Shown here one piece after another: positions 1 to 12,619 of a DNA stretch of 64,000 bases. The notes below the pieces were generated by a model. That model was not told the DNA's origin and made no database searches. It saw only the letters and a list, made by a program, of their open reading frames with translations. The stretch spans positions 310,001 through 374,000 of the forward strand of contig JAECYW010000015.1 in assembly GCA_023014335.1 (NCBI GenBank), in the 5' to 3' direction. Each line of letters opens with the position of its first letter. Position 1 is the first letter of the stretch. The translations under genes were made by a program, and so were the position numbers. Origin of the DNA: Galerina marginata. Its lineage: Eukaryota > Basidiomycota > Agaricomycetes > Agaricales > Galerinaceae.

Positions 1-515
1 CTGCGGCCTCGAAACAGCAATGCCCTATGGACCGCAAAGCTTGGGGTGAGTTTTTTTTGCCTATCTCTCCACCATCCGCATCAATGCTGACCGCTCTTTA
101 GTGACTGCTGAACGTAAAGTTGGGGCGACGCAACCGTCGTGACCCAAACCCCTTGAAAACCCCACTGTATCGATATCGCACTGTAACTTTACGTTGTATC
201 ACCCTGGAAAATGTAGCATCCTAAGCCAGATTTGCAAGCATACACCCCTTAAATGTTGACAATCTGCTTCTAAGGCTGCACCCACCTCTACGAGTATTCT
301 GCTGTCACAGAAAATAATGGAACATTTAAAACAAGATGTTCATCCTCGAAATCCAAAATGGCGTTTCATAAAATACAGGCTTTCTACTTTACAAAATAAC
401 CCCATCACAGATAGCCTGCCGGGGCGGCATAATTCTGCTACGACATTCATTACCAGTGAGTAGGACTAGTGTGTTTGCTTCAGTACGAGAGCAGAGGGTT
501 CTCAGTTGTCATTAC
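1..515. other. Window edge, no gene assigned
   Basis: No supportable gene is visible here. The first 50 bases could be the end of a plus-strand exon, because a GTGAGT-like donor follows at about 46. The piece is too short to identify. The remainder would hold the 3' untranslated region of the minus-strand transporter gene that ends at 516. Confidence 0.3.
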
Positions 516-3500
516 TCACCCAAACTTCTCGCCTGGTGCGAGGACCTTCACGGGGGTTCCTGCATTGTCCGCACCGACAAACGGCACGGTATTTCTGCGA
601 CAGGGAGTAAATCAAAATGTCCAGTATGATTGAGAGGGAGAATTCTTACCCCCACCAAACAGCGATGTTATCAGCGCCAATCTGCATACACAGATAAGTT
701 CGTTTTCGACAATGTATTTCTTTGACTACTCACGGTTCCGTTCGCTGGGAACTGCAAACAGAAGAAGATGACCAAAATCGAAACAGCTACACCCGAATCC
801 AGGGCAGCGGAAAGGACATCTATAATTCAATTTCGTTGAGCGACAATGCGAAGATGACGACAGGAAATTAGCTTACAGTTGTACTTGGTCCACCAAGAGA
901 AATGACGCCTAGAAGTAGGATTCAATAAAAAACTATGCGCAGAAGAACGACGAGACGAACCTCCTAATAACGTATTGGAAGATGAACCCAACACCACTTC
1001 AGAAAGAGATTGATTAGCTTAGTCTAAGGGATGGAATCTGAAGGCACGTACGCCCAGGGAACGTAGTTGATAGCGGTGGCCGGGGGGATGAGACCTGTGC
1101 CGTTGAAGATGACGGGCCTATTTGCAATGTCAATTTGGCATGTACTAAATAACCTATGCTGATGGGCTTACAAGCTGTTGAACGCAGATGGTCAGAATAA
1201 GGCATCAACACATTAACAATATCAATACACATACTTGATATATTTGAACACGCTGTTCGGCCACTTCTTGGCTAAAGCCCATGGTATGACGGGAGCCACA
1301 GTACCGATCAGGAAGAAGAAGACAAGGGGGCTAATTTCCAATCAATACTCCCCAGTGCAGCGCAGGTAAACGTGTACGAACTAATATGTCTGCCCCTTCG
1401 AGAATTGGAGTGCAGGTCCGATGACACCTGTAATAACATTAGGTTTGCCGAAATTTCAGAGGCAAAATGCATACCCCACTAAAATACATTTAGCTTTGTA
1501 AAACATAAGAGAAGCTCCAAAAACTTACAATGATACTGGCAGTTCCGAAGACTTCTGTGCTTGGGCAGATGAATCTGTGATGTAGCGTCAGATGCAGACT
1601 GGGCTCGTTTTTCGAGAAATGTCGCGCTTACCCGTCCTTCTGATGAGGGTCACACATATCACTAAACACAGAGAAAACGGTCAGGAGGCGAAGCAAGAAG
1701 CTAAAGATATTATCTTACGGAATATTCGTGAACATCCAAGCTTGTACGCCGAGCTGAACAGTTCCGGCAATCACGGTTGCGACGACTTGACTCCAGAACA
1801 TGGGCTTAGGAGCAACTGGAAAAGATAGGTTACATCACGAAAAGCAGTGAAGACCGCCCGCGTTTCGAACCTTTCATATAATGACCGAGCTTGAAGTCAG
1901 ACGCGAAGGTTAAAGCCTGGGCCATGGTCTGCAGAAGTTCCAATAAGTTGGCGAGCCTTAGAATCTCACTTATTTACGTACGATGTATCCCCAGGTCTTG
2001 AACATCATCATCGCAATAGGTCGGCCTGGTAGTGCATACCTATTCGAATTAAGGGTTAGTTCCATTACAGGGTGCATCTCGAAGGAGTGACTTGCCCGAT
2101 GATCAATTCGGTGATGACGCTGTTATAATTGAGTTTTACATCTAACAATGGCAGGGATTATATGACATACTTGAGACCGACTTGCTGGTTAGTGATGGCC
2201 TGGATCATTCCAATGGGGATGACATATGTGAAGGCTAGACACGAATTAGTGAGTGCGCCGCAAGTAGCATCCAGTCAAGTGTGCTCACAGATGACGAGAG
2301 CAAGGACAAATGCCCAGACCGGCATTTGACTGAGGGGTGTCAGACACAAATATAATTATGCAGCGAAGGATGCAAACTTACGTCGGCCAAACCTCAATAC
2401 TAATTATACCCAGGGTGAACATACTGAGGAAGATGCACAGATACCACCACTCGGGGACTAGGGACATGCTGTTATTACTAACAAATGGAGTATGCAGATA
2501 GAATAAACGGTACCTTGTGGGTATCGCGACATAAGCCTAGCATGAATATCCGGCTGTTCGTGCAAAGATCGACGGGCCTGGACCCAGATTTGCTTGCGGA
2601 AGTACAGGAATGCGTGCATCAGTGTAGCTGTATTTGGTTTGAGTCAGAGAGAACTACAGCCCAAAGTTTGAAGGACCAACCAGTGATGGATGCAAACGAC
2701 AACCTAAGGAAGAAATCGTAAGTGATTTCCATGTTTCTACGTACGAACGTGCTTACCCATAAGAAATGGCGAAAGTCGTCCTGGATACAGCAGGTGAGGC
2801 ATAGACACAAGAAGGAAGTCATTCAATCTTACGAAAGGAACAGTGGGCTGTAGTTGTGGTATGCCTCGAGATCAATCGTCGAGTCAGGCTTGAGAATCCT
2901 CGTGACGTTATAGGTTTTGAACGTGTTGTCGTAAGAAGTTCGTGAAGAAATACTAAATGAGGTTTTTCGATTAGCGATTGGCTCCTGGACATGTCAAAGC
3001 GCACTCACGGCATGAATTCACTGAACCAAGTGTTCGTGTACTACTGGGGGTTAAAACTTTTTGAAAAATTTCAAGGAAACAGCAACACACGTGAAGCACC
3101 GGTGTCAAGAACCCTGTCAAGGAAATCAATGAGACCCTTGCATCCCAAATGAAAAGCGATACACACAGAAGAAGAAGACAAATCCGGCAAAGATATTCGC
3201 CTCAGCCCACCCTAAATTTTTGTCAGAATTCACTGAAGAAATGGATTCGGGAGTGTGGCGCACAAGGAGTGGCAAGGGGAGATCCAATATAGCTATAACA
3301 TTGCTTATTGAGGAAACGGGCCGCAGTAAAACAAACAATCGCACGCACGCAATCTGACTCCAGTCGAAGGTGATGACCGACATTCCCTAAATCGGTGGTG
3401 AATATTGGATTTCCACACGCATCCGCGAATAAACTGACCATTCCATGTACATAGCTAAAACACAGTGAACGGTGAGTGGACGTATCACAAAAATCGCTAT

Positions 3501-4824
3501 GTTACATACCCGAAGAGGCCGGCGATTTCTAAAATAATTCAGCATTTGTCAGATCCTTCGGGGAAAGAAAACTCACTGGGATCATTTGGACGAATCCAGG
3601 TTACCCAAGAGAAGTATGACAGCGCTTGGACTGTCGAATATGTGAGATACCACGCTCGTCAAGGAATTGTTATTTTTACTGACAGAGATAACCTGGGAAG
3701 AAATCTATAAAGTGGAGTTAGAATAAACAGTTTAACAGAAAGCCAGCAGGTCACTCACACCACACGAAAGACGCAATGAAGCCGTACAAGAAGAATCTTT
3801 CACGACTAAGTCCTCCACGGGTACCCATACCCGCATATTGTTGTGAGTGGAGCGTATTGAAGAGAGCACAATTCACCAGATTGGCTGGCCAGATCATGGA
3901 TGGCGGAGCGACAAGGAAACGACGAGCAATACCACCGATCGAGAAACCGATAAGTTGTGTCGACATTACCACAAACCATTGGTCTGGTCAAGGTTATCTT
4001 CAGACAAAGGCGCATAATATGAAATTTGACTTACAGCTGAAGTTGTACGTTTGGTTGTAGTAGACTCTTTGCACTGCAATAATATCAGTTGCATAGGCAG
4101 AGCCCGCACCGACAGTCGCCTACACCAGGCAGGGTGAGGTGGAAACTTCCTGAAAGACTGAAAGGGGTACGAACCATGATCTATTCCGAAGATAACGCAT
4201 TTATTAGACGAGGAAAGATAGAAATGCCGAGGGTACATACGGTGATGAGGACATGTTCTTTCACCGTGAATGGTCCGGGGTTGATAGCGACACCAAAAAT
4301 GGTCCAGTTCGGAAGCCAGGCAGCCGCAGCCCGACCCATGGGGAAGGATAAAAGCTGGGCTACTATCCCACCAATACTGACAGACGGAAAGCGGAAGAAG
4401 AAGAACTGGTTCAGACCGGGGATGACAATAGCCCATGCAAGTCCAATGACCCAAGTTCGAAAAGTCGTTACGGGCATGTCCGGGTCATCAGTGTTAGCCA
4501 CGGCGGATCGAACCTCGGGATAGGGGCTTTCATCATCGAAGGCGATAATATTCTCCTTGTCCAAGTTGGGGTCGTCAAAGGCGGCTCCAGTGAGTTCCTA
4601 GATTAAAAAGAGTTTAGACATGGAACATCCCGCCTTGATTTGGCATACCGCGATATGGGCATCTGGAGGAACTGAATAAGACTGTCACAGACAAAGGACT
4701 TGAAAGGCATACCGTCGAGGATCTTTTCCTGGTGACCGTCGGGGCTGTGTTCGACGCCTTTCTCGATGTCGGACTCCTGGCTGGGTGTCCTGCGAGCCGT
4801 ATATTGTGGGGCTTCCTCAGTCAT
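516..4824 (-). CDS. OPT-family oligopeptide transporter
   Basis: This is a proton-coupled oligopeptide transporter of the OPT family, a polytopic plasma-membrane protein that imports small peptides. The start ATG (4824-4822) is followed by about 20 short exons ending in TGA at 516. Motifs read in order on the minus strand: SPYPEVRSAV...DDPDMP, NQFFFFRFPSVSIGGIVAQL, NPGPFTVKEH, a block around ATDIIAVQRVYYNQTYNFS, then STQLIGFSIGGIARRFL, SRERFFLYGF, VITFDWSQIA, WAEANIFAGF, YNVTRILKPD, SFASIT, QPDIHARLMSRYPQVPEWWY, GMIQAITNQQVGLK, NVITELIIG, GRPIAMMMFKTWGYI, FWSQVVATVIAGTVQLGVQ and, last, NTVPFVGADNAGTPVKVLAP. Exon 1 is 4713-4824, then a 14-nt exon at 4649-4662, then an exon starting at 4597. 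All checked junctions keep phase, so the gene looks intact, at roughly the usual 750-800 residues. One oddity is that the site of the family KIPPR motif reads KVAPK. The exact substrate cannot be told. Confidence 0.93.
4649..4662 (-). other. 14-nt microexon in the OPT gene
   Basis: Joining exon 1 (ending 4713 with one base of a codon) to this 14-nt piece and then to the exon starting at 4597 gives ...LDDAHIAELTGAAFDDPN... in one frame. Both flanking introns (4663-4712, 50 nt; 4598-4648, 51 nt) have GTATGC donors and CAG or TAG acceptors. Direct joining of exons 1 and 3 would break the frame. Confidence 0.75.
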
Positions 4825-6613
4825 GGCGAGGTCCTGGGAGTGAAATCCACACGAGAAAAAACGATTCCTCGGAGGCCACCTTATAAGAAGGATTCCATGT
4901 GCAAACTCCAAAGGCGGTTCCACGATAAGACAGCCCCTTGCACATGCTCAGCGCCATTCACAAATGCAGAAGATCGACCTTGACTAGAGGCTAAAGATGT
5001 TCCGTGTATTGTCTTTTCCCAGTGGCAGATGATACGGCGGACGAATCGAAAAGCAGATCTGTCGGGCTAGTGGAAATTCTTTGCCCTTCCGAGTCGGCAT
5101 CCGCTTTGGGGAGGCTAGTTTCTCCACCACACGCATGGACCTACGAAGCGTTACCAGAATCTGAATTATTTTTAGGACGTAGTGTTCGCACAACCCTATT
5201 CGGTAACCGCCTGCCTTCCCGCTTCCTCGACTGGTGTTAGCCGTAAGTATTAGAATTAAGAACCACAAAACGCCACCCAATCCATCGCAGAAGGGTTGAA
5301 TAACCCTCGGTGAATGCAATGTACCATGGCAGATTGACTCACGGACACTGGAAGCCGACCGGGAACAACTTGGTCCTCTCCTTTACGAATTTCATAAAGA
5401 AACCCAAACGTGAGATATCGTGCTGAAAATAGTTGCACCTCCAGTGAACCAGCCCGTCAGTGTGCAGAGACTGACTCCGAACTATAAAGTGGGTGATATT
5501 TGAATTTAAGTAACGCCAGTTGGAGTAAACCCAAATGACGAAAAAGTGTTACTTACCAAAAAGTTCCAGTGCCTGTAATTCCCGGGGGTCTTTCCGGGAC
5601 CCATTACGCGCCGCCCGATGTTTGAGGATCTGCTAACACCTGGCGTTGCGCAGCGGTCGACCATATGGTTCAATGACTTCATGACTGCTATGTGTGTCTA
5701 GACTCTCCGGTAGGAAGTTAATGGGTACGCGAACGGCTAAATTTAGCGGTGTTAATTATAGCCCAGGTCATGCAGGTGAGTGGCGACATGAGCTATTAAG
5801 CCATAATGAGAGGTCACTAAGCAGTAAGATACCGCCGACAAAGAGACGGGGAGCATAGCATTTATCCAACCAACCTCGTGTAAGCTTGCGAGGTCGTCGC
5901 CGTATATCTAGGAAGCGCCTTCACTTGTGCCTACTCGAACATGTCCCGAGTAAAGTCGAATGATCGGGGACACGCAAAAACCTTTGCGCCTATCTCACAA
6001 TCTCGAAGGGGGAGTCACCGGCGACAGATATCACGACCGCAGTAGCAAATTGGTCGTCGGGTTCTCACTGCCGAAGTGGAGGGGATGGGAGAAACTATCA
6101 TGTTCTATTTTCGTTCGCTCTTCAATGACCAAAAATAAGTCAGAGAGATAGGAGCTTCTAGGCAGACAGTGACATCGCCAAGTAGTGTTGTTGAAAATGT
6201 ATGACGATCCGGGCGATTGTCAAAATTGAAAGCTTTCAACTATGCCGAGAGAGGCCGCAGGCGAGATATCGGCAAGTTTGCACCAAGCAATTGTCGGTTA
6301 TTTCGTGAGCTTTAAGACCTATCCGAGTCGAGGTCATCTTCTCGACATTAAACACGTTCAAGAAGAGGAGAAACCTCCTAGATAAACCAGGACTCTCGTT
6401 GTCAAAGAGTTTGTCAATGAAGCTAGCTGGGGGTGGTCAAGGTTGAAATGGAATATTCGCGCGCTGATCATGCATTCCCACGGTTCAACTAGACGTCGAA
6501 CAGTTTTTTTTTCTTGACTAGCTGACACCAACGACAACGACGACTACAACAATTGAGAAAGTTACCTCTTTCTCACTTGACCCACGCGCTGCTGAGAGCT
6601 TCTGGAGTGACTC
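4825..6613. other. Intergenic region between OPT and GT25 genes
   Basis: This holds the 5' region of the minus-strand transporter and the 5' region of the plus-strand glycosyltransferase. Short open frames around 5000-5320 lack recognisable domains and convincing splice structure. A poly-T tract lies just upstream of the GT25 start (about 6505-6513). No other feature is seen. Confidence 0.4.
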
Positions 6614-7838
6614 ATGCTGTCTTTCCATCTCGGTTCTAAATACAACCTTCTTCGAAAGCTGGCTCTCGTCCTGTTCTGCTTCTCATGCATAGCGATCTTG
6701 CTTTCAATGGTCGATGTCATGCGATTAAAGATACTTCAGCTTCCCGAATCCACTATGCGCGCTTTGGAGTACAACAAGGCTGCAAGACCTCTTGACTTCG
6801 TAGAACGAATCAATGTCATCTCACTTCCTGATCGAACATCAAGACGAGTTGACATGGAAAAGCTGCGTCTCGCGCTTGGATTAGAATGGAACTACAGCGA
6901 AGCTTTGCCTGCACACGACTCCTTGGTTGGCGGAATAATAGACTGGGTGAAGTTGCTTCGCACGGAGAACCCAGAACTCTTCTCAGCCAGCGATGGAACG
7001 ACCTCCGAACGCCCGGGTCTGACGGCCAATTATAGTGCTAAATTTGCTTGGCCTCACAATATCGACGAGCTTGCAATGTCCTCTCAAGATCTTGACCTCT
7101 GGAGCTCAGATATTCTGGGAACACCCGCCAGGATATCCTCACCTCCGCCCTATCGACCTATCACATGCGCGACGAAGAATAGTGATGTTGCGAACTTTTC
7201 TTCAAGTCTCCCGGAGTATCTTGTTCTCACCCCAGCCCGAGTAGCTTGCTGGCACTCACATCTGTCGATCATACACCGGCTGGCCAACGAGTTGACGACG
7301 GGCGATACCGGAGTAGCTTTCATCCTAGAGGACGATGTGGACATGGAGATAGATATCGCTCACCAACTTCGGGGTCTGTGGCCGTTACTACCCGAGCTCT
7401 GGGACATTGTCTTTTTGGGTGTGAAGCGTCTCTCTATAACCGACATGATCAACTCTAAATCGTTATCTAGGACACTGTTGGTCAGATGAGCGCCGCGGTC
7501 GACTTTTGTCACCAGGGCTGTCAGAATCTTTAATTGACGATACTTCTTTTCAATTGTACGAGTCTACCAGTCCCAAGTGCACCCATGCGTACGCTCTCTC
7601 ACGAATTGGCGCTCGTCGTCTCTTACTTCACCTGCTCTATTCTCCATTCGCCTATTCACGTGCAATAGATCAAGCATTCTCCTGGCTTGTGGAAAGTGGA
7701 CGGCTTAAAAGCTTTTCGGTAGTCCCTAGTTTGGCCGTTCAAAGAAAGATTGCGGACAGCGATGTAATGGTTGGGAAAGGTGCCGGAAGTAAATGGTTAG
7801 ATACTCTCACCAAAGGCGTATTTTCAGACAGAGCTTAG
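6614..7838 (+). CDS. GT25-like glycosyltransferase, type II membrane protein
   Basis: This resembles the fungal proteins of the glycosyltransferase family 25 (LPS/collagen galactosyltransferase) superfamily. There are two exons, 6614-7418 and 7471-7838, with a 52-nt intron, giving 390 residues. Residues about 12-35 form one hydrophobic segment after a short basic N-terminus, which is a signal anchor and suggests a Golgi/ER lumenal enzyme. The conserved start of the fold is visible as the INVISLPDRTSRR strand. ARVACWHSHLSIIHRL and then FILEDDVDMEID follow; the acidic cluster near residues 237-243 is the metal/nucleotide-sugar DxD-type site. The intron join restores FLGHCWSDE, and the C-terminal half contains CTHAYALSRIGARRLL. 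Donor sugar and acceptor are unknown. Confidence 0.85.
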
Positions 7839-8315
7839 AAGAAACACCCAAATGCAACACATTGGTAACTTTATGCATTATATATAGTGTCAGATTCCCC
7901 TAGCCTCGTGTTCGTTATCGTTATCATGACTGCGTATTAAGACTTCGGGCAAACTAGAGCAGTAGATTCGCTCGAGAAGCTATCGATTGTAACTGTAGTG
8001 CAAGTTGTACTTATTCCACAATGCTTAAAACAATCACATACCAGTAAGACCGTTGTGAGTGGTTGCCATAATATTTAGTTTGCAAACAGAAGGCAATGCA
8101 AGACAACCAAAAGACAACTGACAGAAACGGGGCTGGACGCTTCCAAATGCAGAACTCTACTTAAAAGTTTGGCGTTATTTGGATGCAAGGGCGACGGCAC
8201 TAGCTCGTCGTCCATCACAGTGGCGAGACATCTTTCTCTTCATCCCCATCTGCGAACATCCTGCTCTCAGAACACTACACCACAAGAAGGCCCAAAGCTT
8301 AAAACCATCTGAATT
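7839..8315. other. Intergenic region between GT25 and CSN7
   Basis: Two genes on the same strand are separated by 477 bp. The first part would be the 3' untranslated region of the GT25 gene and the rest the promoter and leader of CSN7. No other element is recognised. Confidence 0.4.
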
Positions 8316-9406
8316 ATGGATCTTGCAAATTTCTCTGCCAAATTGGAGCCTTTCTTGTTGATGGCCAAGTCGCTAAAAGGCGCTGCTGCAGCCAAACTTA
8401 TCCAGGACGCTACGGCCGCGCCAGGAGTTTTCGTGTTTTCGGAGCTATTGGAGCTACCAAACATACAAGAGGTGCACTGTCTATTCGTTATGAAGTTTTG
8501 GTTGTCTAAAACGCGTTTAGCTGGAGAAAAGTGAACAGCACCAGAAGTTCCTCTCTTTGTTGCAATTGTTCTCATATAAGACATACCAGGATTACCTTCG
8601 TATGTCCTTACTACACCAACCCGTTATTTGTCACTCACAAGCTCAGAGCACAAGGACAAATTGCCACCCTTGAACCAATCCCAGATTATCAAGCTCAAGC
8701 ACTTAACTATCGTGTCGTTAGCGGCTGATCGACGCGTAGGTTTCCAACCTTTGTGTTGAAATCGCGCTTACGAACTGTGCTAGATTCTTCCGTATGCCGA
8801 TCTTCTGAAAGCGCTCGACATCTCAAATGTGCGAGAGCTCGAGGATCTTATTATTGATGCAATCTACCTTGACCTGCTCAATGGGAAGCTCGACCAAAAG
8901 GAAGAGCAACTAGAAGTGTCGTACACCATGGGAAGGGATCTGGAGCCCGGTAAACTGGAGCAAGTGCTTGCAGCACTGAAGGATTGGTACGACACCGTCC
9001 ATTCGAATATTCTTTCATTTCTGATATGATGGATCAGGGCGTCAACAACATCATCGGTGCTAGCAACTCTGGACGGAAAAATCAATTCAATCGCCGCAGA
9101 TACCGCAGCTGCTAAGTTTAACCTGCAAGAGCACGAGAAGATTCTTCAAGACAATTTGAAATATGTGCATGACAAGCAGAAGGAGAAGAGTTTGGGTGGC
9201 GGAATGGCAAGCAGGCGGGCCGCTTTTCAATTGGGCGACCGAGAGAACATGAGCATGGATGTGGATGAACCAGATGGTAAGGGTAAAAACCGGAAGTACG
9301 TGTTCCGTTTTTCGACCAGTATTGCGACTGACGTGCGGGTCATTCTCTCCTCAGAGCTTCGCAAGAGATGGCACCAAAAAATGCCAGAAAGCGGAATAAA
9401 TTCTGA
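8316..9406 (+). CDS. CSN7: COP9 signalosome complex subunit 7 (PCI domain)
   Basis: Subunit 7 is a scaffold of the COP9 signalosome, which removes Nedd8 from cullin-RING ligases in the nucleus and cytoplasm. The model has six exons: 8316-8471, 8521-8599, 8647-8735, 8784-8986, 9038-9295 and 9355-9406. The summed length divides by three and gives 278 residues. The N-terminal helical part ([32 protein letters not shown]) leads into the PCI winged-helix core ([58 protein letters not shown]). A coiled-coil ([20 protein letters not shown]) and a basic, low-complexity tail follow. Length fits the family (about 250-300). The fourth donor (GTACGA at 8987) was chosen because only it keeps the frame into the coiled-coil exon. 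Confidence 0.92.
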
Positions 9407-10291
9407 TTTTCTACAGTCTACAGATTCGTCCATCTCGCTTTCTCCGTCGTCCATGTTCATTCATATCAATTCCACTGTAATCGCATCTAAGTTGTATCCC
9501 ATATTCTGCTCGTTGGGCTAGTGAGGCAGTTACAGAAGGAAATACCCGATCGGCCATTTGTCTTCCTCCATGGCGACTGCCCGTGGCAGCGTGGCTTGCG
9601 ACGCTCAACGAGTTGCGTGATCTGTTGGGACTAGAAGTCTTCCCTGCTCGGGTCCTTGTTCGTCCAATCGTCTCTTTCCTTCATAAATAAGCTGAATCAT
9701 CTGCGCACAACGCCGTTCGCATGTCGGATAAGTAACTATGTCATATACCGCGTTCACGTCGGTGAACATCAGAGGCATCAACCAAACAGCGGGCGCACCG
9801 TAATGAAGTGACATGCGGGATCAGTCGATCCCTTACGTGTTAGTGACGATGATATTTTCAACCCTGCCTCGATGATCGCAATGTGACGGAACGTTCTCGG
9901 CAATGGGTGTCTTTGCCGCACATTGTGTTATCGATGGCATACTCCTGCAGATACCATACTTATATGCAGGTGAAGCTACAATGCCGGTAAGCTTATCGTA
10001 CCCTCTAGGCATATCTTGAAATAATAGTACAGTTATAGTCTAGAAGGCGCTGCGAGCGTGGCCTTCCCATATCTGCCACGCTGCATCAGGGCGGCAGTGC
10101 TTCCAACGTTTCTTATCCGTTTATATGAAAGCGAGAATTGTGCCTGATGAGGCAGCTCATTAGACAACACGTTACACATTAGCGCCGCCAAGCCTCCTTA
10201 TACCTGCAGTCACCGAACAAAAGCCGTAGTTGCCTTGTTGCCTCCTCATTGTTCCCTCCCATCTACAACCTCTGCGCTTTTTATTAGACGG
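9407..10291. other. Intergenic, no gene supported
   Basis: A 69-codon open frame on the minus strand (9605-9814) has a plausible composition but no recognisable domain, partner exon or homology that can be judged by eye. Otherwise the region would be CSN7 3' sequence and the promoter of the next gene. Confidence 0.35.
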
Positions 10292-11059
10292 ATGTCTGAA
10301 GACATCGCTGCGGGCTCAACTTCGCCATCCAGCACATCCGATTCTAATGGCCAGCTGCAAGAAGTGGGTAACAATACCGAGTCTCAGGCTGGCGTTGAGA
10401 AAACTCCGGTCGTCGACGCTGGCCCATCGACACCACCCCCGAAACGCGTGCTGAAGGTCTATGCCACCACCGCAGAAGCAATCGCCAACTTTAAGCCTAC
10501 GCCGCGCGAGGTGATAAGAGGCATTGCGCCGCATGTGTTCGACGAGAGGAAGCGGAGACGCAGTCAAAAGCGAGCCCCGAAGCCGTATTGGTACATGTCT
10601 ACCGGGGAAAAGAGGTCGTCTCCGTTGCGAGGAGCAACTGTAATTTCATGGGACGAGCATTCGATATATCTAGGTGCGTAGCTGCCCCTTATTCGCACTC
10701 GACGATGGCTAACTTACTTGACGTCACGTCTAGAACAACCCGAACCTCCCAAACGCTCCACTTCGCCTGAAAGAAGTGAACCCGCTTCCCAGCCTGTGCA
10801 GGTTCGGGATTCTACCAGCTCCGAACAGCGAGCAGTGATCAACACCCGTCGTGTTAAGCTACAGAAGTCCGGGTGGAAACATTTCCGAGTTGACGTCCAC
10901 TTGTTCAGGTCAGTCGAGGCCCTATCTTTTCATTCATTTCCCTCCCTTATCTTCCCTCGAAAGCACTCACGCTGACGATCATTCTTCGTAACCTGCAGGA
11001 GCATTGGCGTTAAATTGAAATCAGTCACGTCCCTTAACGCTCATTCATCCGGGCGTTGA
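10292..11059 (+). CDS. Hypothetical protein, 205 residues
   Basis: This was not recognised as a named family. There are three exons, 10292-10673, 10734-10908 and 10999-11059, all with GT..AG introns and consistent phases. The N-terminal 50 residues are Ser/Thr-rich and disordered. A denser segment follows: RVLKVYATTAEAIANFKPTP, EVIRGIAPHVFDERKRRRSQ, KPYWYMSTGEKR. The middle is again Pro/Ser/Glu-rich, and the end is basic (NTRRVKLQKSGWKHFRVDVH). The basic cluster DERKRRRSQKR could act as a nuclear localisation signal. The start was taken at the ATG followed by SEDIAAG, because the upstream in-frame part reads like leader sequence. Confidence 0.6.
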
Positions 11060-11679
11060 AAGTCACATCTGTCCGTAATTCTCAGATTTGTCAGTTCCGA
11101 TCTCCACGATCTTTCAAGCGCTTAGAACAATACCTAGACTTTTAGACGCCCCTGTAGTTATATCCAGTTCCTTACTAGAAACGTTTGCTTGATTGCACAC
11201 ATATTAGATACTTACATATATGTCAGGCACAGTTGCTTATTGTATAACAAGTTAACAATTTTCAGATAAGTATGCTTCGCGAGCCATCGTCCTTGCATCG
11301 TCCGGCGTCGACGAGCTTCTACGACGTCGACGCTAGAAATGACGCAATATGTATGTCTTCCAGAATTTTTTTCCAATTGTCATCTCATGATCATGGAAAC
11401 TCCGAACTCATAGACTGGATTCAGTGTATCTCCTTGTCGATAGACCATGAATTTTGGTCTGCATACTCACCATTTTGACGTGCAAATCTCGCGAGTCGAC
11501 GGCAAGTCGACCAAGGGGTAGGGAAGAAAAAAATCGGGGATATCATGTTGTTTTTTGCGTTTAAGGATTCTCGGACCCTCCCCCCTCCCCCCATTTCCTA
11601 ATTTGGACGTGTTCCTGATGACAAATTTATATTAGTCATGTTAAATTGTCAACTTCTTGCCTCGGTCCGACTCGCTCTC
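11060..11679. other. Intergenic, no gene seen
   Basis: AT-rich sequence with homopolymer runs and a C-rich patch near 11577-11594. No coding frame with support was seen. It ends at the TA dinucleotide that flanks the inverted-repeat element at 11682. Confidence 0.35.
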
Positions 11680-11681
11680 TA

Positions 11682-12316
11682 CAGTATTTGACCGTCCATT
11701 TGTACACTACGGGCCATTTGTACAGTAGGGTTTTCTGGGCGTATTCCTGGTATTCTTTCAATTTTTTTGCTCTCTCTGGGTGTAAATGGTGTTCCTTTGT
11801 GTAGCATATGCATCATATCTGTGAAAATTCGGGTCGCTAGAGAACTGATGAGAAAAGATTACAAAATGGGGTTTTGCTCAAAATAGTAATTTACCCTTTT
11901 CATTACATACACTGGCTCTCCAGCCATGAAAACTATTCTAACGTGCACTAACTGACATAGCACACTGCTCTCAACATTTTATTTGAAGGAAATCCATCAA
12001 GTTTTCGTGCTACAGCTGATTTATGTTGAAAAGGGGGGATAAATGGCATCACGTGCATAGCTTGCCGAGCGCCGTTCTGCGGCAGATTGCCGGGAACCGG
12101 ACCCTGTTCAAATGACATATATTTGCTAAAATTGGCCGCACGCCGTTGTAAACGCTCTGGAAGGGTCAATTCTTATTCTCCCTCCGTCAAACTTGATACA
12201 TACATTGATTAAACAGTGTAGTACATTAATTTCACAAAAAATATGGAAGGGATAGCCGTTGTACAAAGTTATAAGGAAAATCTATTTTGGGTGTACAAAT
12301 GGACGGTCAAATACTG
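11682..12316. mobile_element. Mariner-type MITE
   Basis: The ends form a perfect inverted repeat: 11682-11707 matches the reverse complement of 12291-12316. The ends begin CAGTATTTGACCG and lie between TA dinucleotides (11680-11681 and 12317-12318), so with the TA the identity is 28 bp. CAGT-type ends plus a TA target duplication are characteristic of Tc1/mariner (including the fungal Fot1/pogo group). The 635-bp interior has no transposase frame, so the element is non-autonomous. Confidence 0.75.
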
Positions 12317-12619
12317 TATTTTCTCCAGTCTGTGCAAGGTCTGCGGTTGTCCTGTGTTCATTGCCGCAAGACTAATTTGGTTCATTTTTGAGTCGCGTCT
12401 GTCATTGGTACATAAGATCTTCTCTTTATCGTCGACTTTGACCATGTAGTGGCTTAATGTCACACCAAATTGCAAGTCCGGGGCTGCAAAATCGCTAAAA
12501 TCAAGCTAAAATGTCATTCTTTGTTGGACAACCATGATTTTGCACCAAAAAAGTGGATGGATGCCGCATTTACGGGTCAGGACCATCCATTTGCGTACTT
12601 TGAGAGTTGAATTTAACCT

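Noticed and set aside
9605..9814. 69-codon minus-strand frame between CSN7 and the next gene
   Set aside because: Composition is acceptable, but there is no recognisable family, no splice partners and no start context; not enough for a gene call.
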